A DNA stretch of 24,932 nt from Oscillospiraceae bacterium (GTDB lineage: Bacteria > Bacillota > Clostridia > Oscillospirales > Ruminococcaceae). Each line of letters opens with the position of its first letter. Position 1 is the first letter of the stretch. Location: positions 1-24,932 of the forward strand of contig CAAGDT010000209.1 of the NCBI GenBank assembly GCA_900768675.1, given 5' to 3'. A model generated the notes under the pieces. That model ran no database searches and was not told where the DNA came from. It worked only from the letters and a program-made list of their open reading frames with translations. Of this stretch, positions 21,163 through 24,932 are shown piece by piece. The position numbers and the translations under genes were made by a program.

Positions 21163-21345
21163 ATGGAAAACTCTATGTTCTCAGCTTATCCCGATGTAAT
21201 AACGGTTAATGACCTGACTGAAATGCTTAATATCGGGTTAAACACAGCGTATTCGTTATTACGCAGCGGAGAAATTCCGTCAAAGCGATGGGGCAGAAAG
21301 TATTATATCTGTAAATCTAATGTTATCGCTTTTTTATGTAAGTAA
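21163..21345 (+). CDS. excisionase-like helix-turn-helix protein
   Basis: A 60-aa protein with the HTH_17/MerR-like fold of small excisionases: VITVNDLTEMLNIGLNTAYS is the helix-turn-helix, then LLRSGEIPSKRWGRKYYICK is the wing. The segment from about residue 12 to 55 matches the family end to end. GGAGGTG lies five bases before the ATG. It is 82 bases upstream of the integrase on the same strand, the usual xis-int order, so it probably directs excision and may also regulate the integrase promoter. The name is by family and context. Confidence 0.85.
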   Translation: MENSMFSAYPDVITVNDLTEMLNIGLNTAYSLLRSGEIPSKRWGRKYYICKSNVIAFLCK

Positions 21346-21359
21346 GTGTCAATCAGGTA

Positions 21360-21402
21360 TTGACAAAACCATTTCCATTGTATTATTATATCTATGCAAT
21401 GG
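21360..21402 (+). promoter_or_regulatory. integrase promoter with an overlapping inverted-repeat operator
   Basis: TTGACA (21360-21365) and TATTAT (21384-21389) are 18 bases apart. CCATTGTAT (21375-21383) and ATGCAATGG (21394-21402) form an inverted repeat with one mismatch that straddles the -10 box and start site, a typical repressor position. The right half shares TATGCA(A/T)TGG with the tandem repeat after the integrase. Confidence 0.65.
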
Positions 21403-21427
21403 GTGAACTATTAGGAGGACGTTCACA

Positions 21428-22678
21428 ATGACAAATAATGCTATTAATGCTGCTTTATTAGCATTTATCAGCAATTCTGCTGCTGATACGGATATTCAGA
21501 TTACTGAGAGCTTGCAGCTCAACAGAGATACTTACTATGCTTTATACAGAGTTAAGTTTAACGATGGTAAGATTGAAAAATACTTTCGTTCAACGGGTAT
21601 TAAGAAGAATAAGGGTACTCAGCGTGAGGCTAAGGCTAAGATGGCTGAAATGCGCTCTAAGCTTATAGAGGAACTTGTTAAAGATGGTAAATATTTACCT
21701 AATAGTAATATTGATAGCTTTGCTTCATACTTAGGTGAATATATTGAGAGCTGTAAAGGAGTTATCGCCCCTACAACTCGTGATGGATATAATCACATGT
21801 ATTATAAGTATATCAAGCCATACTTTGAGGCTTTAAACATTAGTGTTGGCGCTTTAAAGCCTTCTCACTTGACTGACTACTATAAGTACTTAATAGAGAA
21901 ATGTGGGCTTAGTCCTAATACGGTTGAAAAACACCATCAACTTATTCATGTTTGCCTTAACGCTGCGTGTGATAACGATATTATTTGGAGAAATCCCGAT
22001 GATAAGGCAAAGAGACCTAAATGTATCGAATATGTTGGAACCCCTTATGAATCCGATGAATTGAAAAAGCTCTTCGATGTTTCAAAGGGTACTGTCCTTG
22101 AAATACCTATATACCTTGCGGTTTATTTTGGTTTGAGACGTTCTGAGGTTTTAGGCGTGAGGTGGAGCGATATTGATTTTACTAATGGTAAAATTAGTAT
22201 TTGCAATACTGTTACAAGGCAGAAAGTCGATGACAAATATAAAGCAGTGGCAAGCGATAAAATGAAAAGTAAGACGAGCAGAAGAGTGTACTATTTCTTA
22301 GGCGAAGAAGGTAAGCAACACCTTGACCGCTTAAAGCGCATAAAAGAGAAGCAGGACGAGTATTGCAGACTGAGCGATAAATATAAGGACTTTGTTTGTG
22401 TTAATGAATTAGGTGAACTACTTAAACCCGACTATATCACCAGTGCATTCAGTAAGCTGCTTAAAGAGAATGGTTTGAAACATATTAGATTCCATGATTT
22501 AAGACATAGCTGTTTAACCCTTCTTTGCAGAGACAGTTCGATACCGCTTAAGGATATTCAGCATTTTGCAGGACATGCAAGTATTGAGACCACTAGCAAA
22601 ATATATATGCATGTAAGGCAAACACAGAATGGTGAAAGCCTATCTGCCATTACTCGTAATATCGGGTATGACCTGTGA
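21428..22678 (+). CDS. tyrosine recombinase/integrase
   Basis: A 416-aa site-specific integrase. Residues about 35-85 form an arm-type DNA-binding domain (DTYYALYRVKFNDGKIEKYF), about 95-190 the SAM-like core-binding domain, and about 205-410 the catalytic domain. The catalytic set is complete: Arg237 in YFGLRRSEVL, Lys282 in the KSKTSRR hairpin, His356 and Arg359 in HDLRH, His383 in AGHAS and Tyr393 in SKIYMHV. AGGAGG precedes the ATG by nine bases. It is of phage/ICE type, with the excisionase upstream, so the element was or is mobile. Which side of the integrase the element occupies cannot be fixed from this window. Confidence 0.96.
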   Translation: MTNNAINAALLAFISNSAADTDIQITESLQLNRDTYYALYRVKFNDGKIEKYFRSTGIKKNKGTQREAKAKMAEMRSKLIEELVKDGKYLPNSNIDSFASYLGEYIESCKGVIAPTTRDGYNHMYYKYIKPYFEALNISVGALKPSHLTDYYKYLIEKCGLSPNTVEKHHQLIHVCLNAACDNDIIWRNPDDKAKRPKCIEYVGTPYESDELKKLFDVSKGTVLEIPIYLAVYFGLRRSEVLGVRWSDIDFTNGKISICNTVTRQKVDDKYKAVASDKMKSKTSRRVYYFLGEEGKQHLDRLKRIKEKQDEYCRLSDKYKDFVCVNELGELLKPDYITSAFSKLLKENGLKHIRFHDLRHSCLTLLCRDSSIPLKDIQHFAGHASIETTSKIYMHVRQTQNGESLSAITRNIGYDL

Positions 22679-22681
22679 AAA

Positions 22682-22701
22682 GGTTATGCATTGGTTATGC
22701 A
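22682..22701 (+). repeat. tandem GGTTATGCA repeat after the integrase
   Basis: Two perfect 9-bp copies (22682-22690 and 22693-22701) are 11 bases apart, one helical turn, beginning four bases after the integrase stop. The position fits an integrase or excisionase binding site near an attachment site. The core attachment sequence was not found, because no long matching copy occurs elsewhere in the window. Confidence 0.6.
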
Positions 22702-22732
22702 CGGGCAAAGCGACTGATTTGAAGTAAAAATG

Positions 22733-22770
22733 AGAAAGTCGCTTAAACCTAATGGTTAAGCGACTTTCTT
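22733..22770. terminator. bidirectional terminator between integrase and HEPN gene
   Basis: AGAAAGTCGCTTAA (22733-22746) and TTAAGCGACTTTCTT (22756-22770) form a 14-bp stem, extended by ACC/GGT around the loop. The A-rich left flank and T-rich right end serve both the rightward integrase and the leftward HEPN operon. Confidence 0.85.
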
Positions 22771-22798
22771 AATGTGTGGGTGTGACAAAATAGATTTT

Positions 22799-24592
22799 TT
22801 AGTATGAAAGGACTGTGGTTATAATATCGCTATTAAGCTCATTTTTATTTCTTGAAAACTGTGCATTCCATTGGCACTCCTTAATAAACAAACCTTGACA
22901 CATACTTTCGATTGTATTGCCTTTAGATACGCTAACAAATACGGATTCTATAAACTCATCAACATAAGAATGCAAATTTTCAATTAATAAATTCAAATAT
23001 GGCATTGATTCACCATTGTGGATTATCAAATTACGATTCCTATAAATTCTCATAATCTGCCACTTTACTCTATCAGCGTGCTTCTCAACGAAATTATATA
23101 TATCCTTTGGAGTTTTCAGTTTATCAGAATAATAAGTAATACGTTCCTTTAATAGAGGATAACGATCGCATTTGGATAAAAAATTTTCTTTCCGTTCCTG
23201 ATTTTCTTTTAATAGTACAAATTCGCACACTCTCTGTACAATTTCATCGTTATCTTTTGCATTTCGAATTATGTTACGGTATTCTTCCTCTGAATATGTT
23301 TTAATATCCGAAGCTAGCTGTTCAAAAAGCGAATAGATGTATCTTCGTTTTATTATCGGTACAAGATATAAGCAAACTTGTTGTATTCTATCAGAAGTAT
23401 GCTCATTGCTAATATTTAATACGGATTCGAAAATTGCCCAAAAATCCAATAATTGATTTTCTTTTGAGATGCTATCCAATGAATGAGAGTGGAATTCTAT
23501 AGCTTTCATAAGTGTAAGTGGTAAATCATAGTAGCTTTTCTTAAAGGCTATTTCTAAGGCTTTTTCTGATATCTCTATATTTTCTTTTATTTTTTTATTT
23601 GATGGCATTTTTTTATGAGAAACCGCACTTTTAGGAGATAATACTCTAAAAAAATCACTTCCATCATATACACCACACTTCACTGAATTAATGTTATATC
23701 GATACTCATGATTATATAATCTGTAAATAGATATGTCCAAAGATAAAATATTTCTTGCACGTTCGGCAGCAGAATAATAATCATAAGATTCTATATCAAC
23801 AGTAATAAACGCCTGTTTCTTCTTAATGTTTAAAAACTGACTTCCTTTATGACTTTCAGATTGAATATCAAGAGAATCATGAAGTTCAATATTATGAGAA
23901 AAGCGGATATATTTATATAATTTACTTTTTTCCACGATAAAAACAACTTTGAATTCTTTATAATCCAATGTAAATCTATCGAAAAACAACTCAATTTGAT
24001 TTGGGTCACTTATATGATGTTTCGGGTTCCAGTAACAACAATCCATAACATAATATATATACTGTGATGAATATCCTATGTTAATGATTTCTGTAAGAAG
24101 TGATTTTACCAATCTAAATAGCTTTAATTGTTGTTGTGTGTCATTTGCTATGATAATTGATGTGATGCATCGTTTTAAGCTATTGAAATAATCGTTATCG
24201 TTAAAGAAAATAGTATGGATAGATGTAATAGCGTTTTTTAATTCAGTGTAGTTCATTTCAGAAATGTTATCCACTATCCTAAAACTTCTCTTATCATTTT
24301 TAACAAAATAATGTAAGGGGGAATTCTCCATATCAGAGAAAACTGGATCAACTTTAAGAGCGTTAAATAACTCTTCTGCAATAGGTTTTAGTGTGCCTTC
24401 AGGAACTCCATTATTCTCAATGCCATTAATTGCACTAATAGCATCGAGGCATAGAAAATGACTATTTAGTGTTGCAACTCGATTCGAAGGGATCGAATAA
24501 TCGAACAATAATTCATTAACCAATTCTGAAAAAAATAGCAAATTCTCACACGAAATGCAATCTGTCCACTTGTCTAAATTGCCTTGCTTCAT
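22799..24592 (-). CDS. HEPN-domain protein (ApeA-like), candidate defence RNase
   Basis: A 597-aa, AT-rich gene. The C-terminal region (about 378-555) has features of an ApeA-like HEPN domain: NQLLDFWAIFESVLNIS at about 379-395, a helical middle rich in charged residues, and IYRNRNLIIHNGE at 516-528 holding the RNxxxH catalytic motif (Arg520, Asn521, His525) of HEPN ribonucleases. The N-terminal 370 residues are not recognised; they mix helices with a beta-rich stretch at about 210-300 and have no transmembrane segment. HEPN proteins of this kind often degrade RNA to stop phage growth. GGAGG precedes the ATG, and the gene starts 34 bases after a probable restriction endonuclease, so they share an operon. 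The defence role is inference. Confidence 0.6.
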   Translation of the reverse strand: MKQGNLDKWTDCISCENLLFFSELVNELLFDYSIPSNRVATLNSHFLCLDAISAINGIENNGVPEGTLKPIAEELFNALKVDPVFSDMENSPLHYFVKNDKRSFRIVDNISEMNYTELKNAITSIHTIFFNDNDYFNSLKRCITSIIIANDTQQQLKLFRLVKSLLTEIINIGYSSQYIYYVMDCCYWNPKHHISDPNQIELFFDRFTLDYKEFKVVFIVEKSKLYKYIRFSHNIELHDSLDIQSESHKGSQFLNIKKKQAFITVDIESYDYYSAAERARNILSLDISIYRLYNHEYRYNINSVKCGVYDGSDFFRVLSPKSAVSHKKMPSNKKIKENIEISEKALEIAFKKSYYDLPLTLMKAIEFHSHSLDSISKENQLLDFWAIFESVLNISNEHTSDRIQQVCLYLVPIIKRRYIYSLFEQLASDIKTYSEEEYRNIIRNAKDNDEIVQRVCEFVLLKENQERKENFLSKCDRYPLLKERITYYSDKLKTPKDIYNFVEKHADRVKWQIMRIYRNRNLIIHNGESMPYLNLLIENLHSYVDEFIESVFVSVSKGNTIESMCQGLFIKECQWNAQFSRNKNELNSDIITTVLSY

Positions 24593-24626
24593 ATGTTGTC
24601 CTCCACAAATGTATTTTGGGAAACAG

Positions 24627-24932
24627 TTATTGCCACATACAATTAACTTTAATAATTTTATAAGGCACCCCTAAGAACTGAATATCGAATTTCAATGAAG
24701 GTTCTACTATAGTGGATGCGTTATGTATTCTGAAGGATAGAGACCAGCCATTATTCAGATATAGTTCCGCTGTACTCTTTGAATCGGGCTTAAACCGCAT
24801 GGTGATTATTTCAGTTGGTAGATCAGCTTTGGGGATAATCAGTGTAGCCTTGGTATTTTTACCATCCTTGTTCAACTCTCCACGGAGATTGAAGGACTGA
24901 AACTCGGTGAGTTGTTTTTTGTCGATAGCCAC
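24627..24932 (-). CDS. probable type II restriction endonuclease (HaeIII-like), C-terminal part
   Basis: Only the last 101 residues lie in the window; the frame is open to the edge and the GTG there need not be the start. The tail NGWSLSFRIHNASTIVEPSL, then KFDIQFLGVP, resembles the C-terminus of HaeIII-family type II endonucleases as I remember it. KKQLTEFQSFNLRGELNKDG earlier would precede it in the same domain. Such enzymes cut unmodified DNA and need a partner methyltransferase, expected just beyond the right edge on the same strand. The gene ends 34 bases before the HEPN gene. An unrelated protein with a similar tail is possible. Confidence 0.5.
   Translation of the reverse strand: MAIDKKQLTEFQSFNLRGELNKDGKNTKATLIIPKADLPTEIITMRFKPDSKSTAELYLNNGWSLSFRIHNASTIVEPSLKFDIQFLGVPYKIIKVNCMWQ

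Noticed and set aside
22679..22800. A defined attachment site core for the integrase
   Set aside because: No direct repeat of useful length was found matching the left island boundary, and no tRNA gene is in the window, so the core cannot be placed.

Overview
The window looks like a contig end from a Clostridia genome, most like Ruminococcus or a related Oscillospiraceae gut organism. This is inferred from strong Gram-positive ribosome binding sites, ECF sigma/anti-sigma pairs with membrane-anchored partners, an intracellular-type GH27 enzyme, a BMP-type sensor operon and codon style, not from a marker gene. The first 20 bases are pure G and are probably a sequencing artefact. No rRNA, tRNA or CRISPR array was seen.

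Positions 21-5,850 hold two ECF sigma factor/anti-sigma operons read leftwards, separated by a monocistronic papain-fold (C39-like) cysteine peptidase-like gene. That gene has a fully consensus sigma-A promoter overlapping the terminator of the upstream operon. A small lipoprotein (plus strand) and a GH27 alpha-galactosidase (minus strand) follow and converge on a shared terminator at about 6,620. Positions 8,082-8,257 are a MITE-like element with 20-bp terminal inverted repeats. It abuts and supplies the apparent start of a left-handed beta-helix nucleotidyl/acyltransferase pseudogene that carries an in-frame stop. A membrane diguanylate cyclase at 9,267 is preceded by a promoter, a short leader and an intrinsic terminator, which is the geometry of a transcription attenuator or small RNA.

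Positions 11,257-13,522 encode an OPT-family transporter translationally coupled to a PqqD-like protein. Positions 13,735-18,422 are a three-gene leftward operon: two paralogous, membrane-anchored BMP-family ligand-binding proteins and a hybrid histidine kinase (HK-REC-HPt). No ABC transporter genes are present, which suggests a LuxPQ-like sensing complex. A 40-bp direct repeat duplicates its promoter.

From about 18,640 the sequence becomes visibly AT-richer and mosaic, like an accessory island. It contains a serine-recombinase C-terminal fragment, a zinc-ribbon/PH-like membrane protein, and about 1.17 kb without a convincing gene in which ACTGAT occurs nine times, always on the plus strand. 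An excisionase-like HTH gene and a tyrosine integrase follow. Converging on the integrase is a leftward pair: the 3' part of a probable HaeIII-like type II restriction endonuclease and a 597-aa protein with a C-terminal HEPN RNase-type motif (RNxxxH). The right end is probably a defence island. The HEPN protein and the motif-rich gene-less segment are the best candidates for something undescribed.
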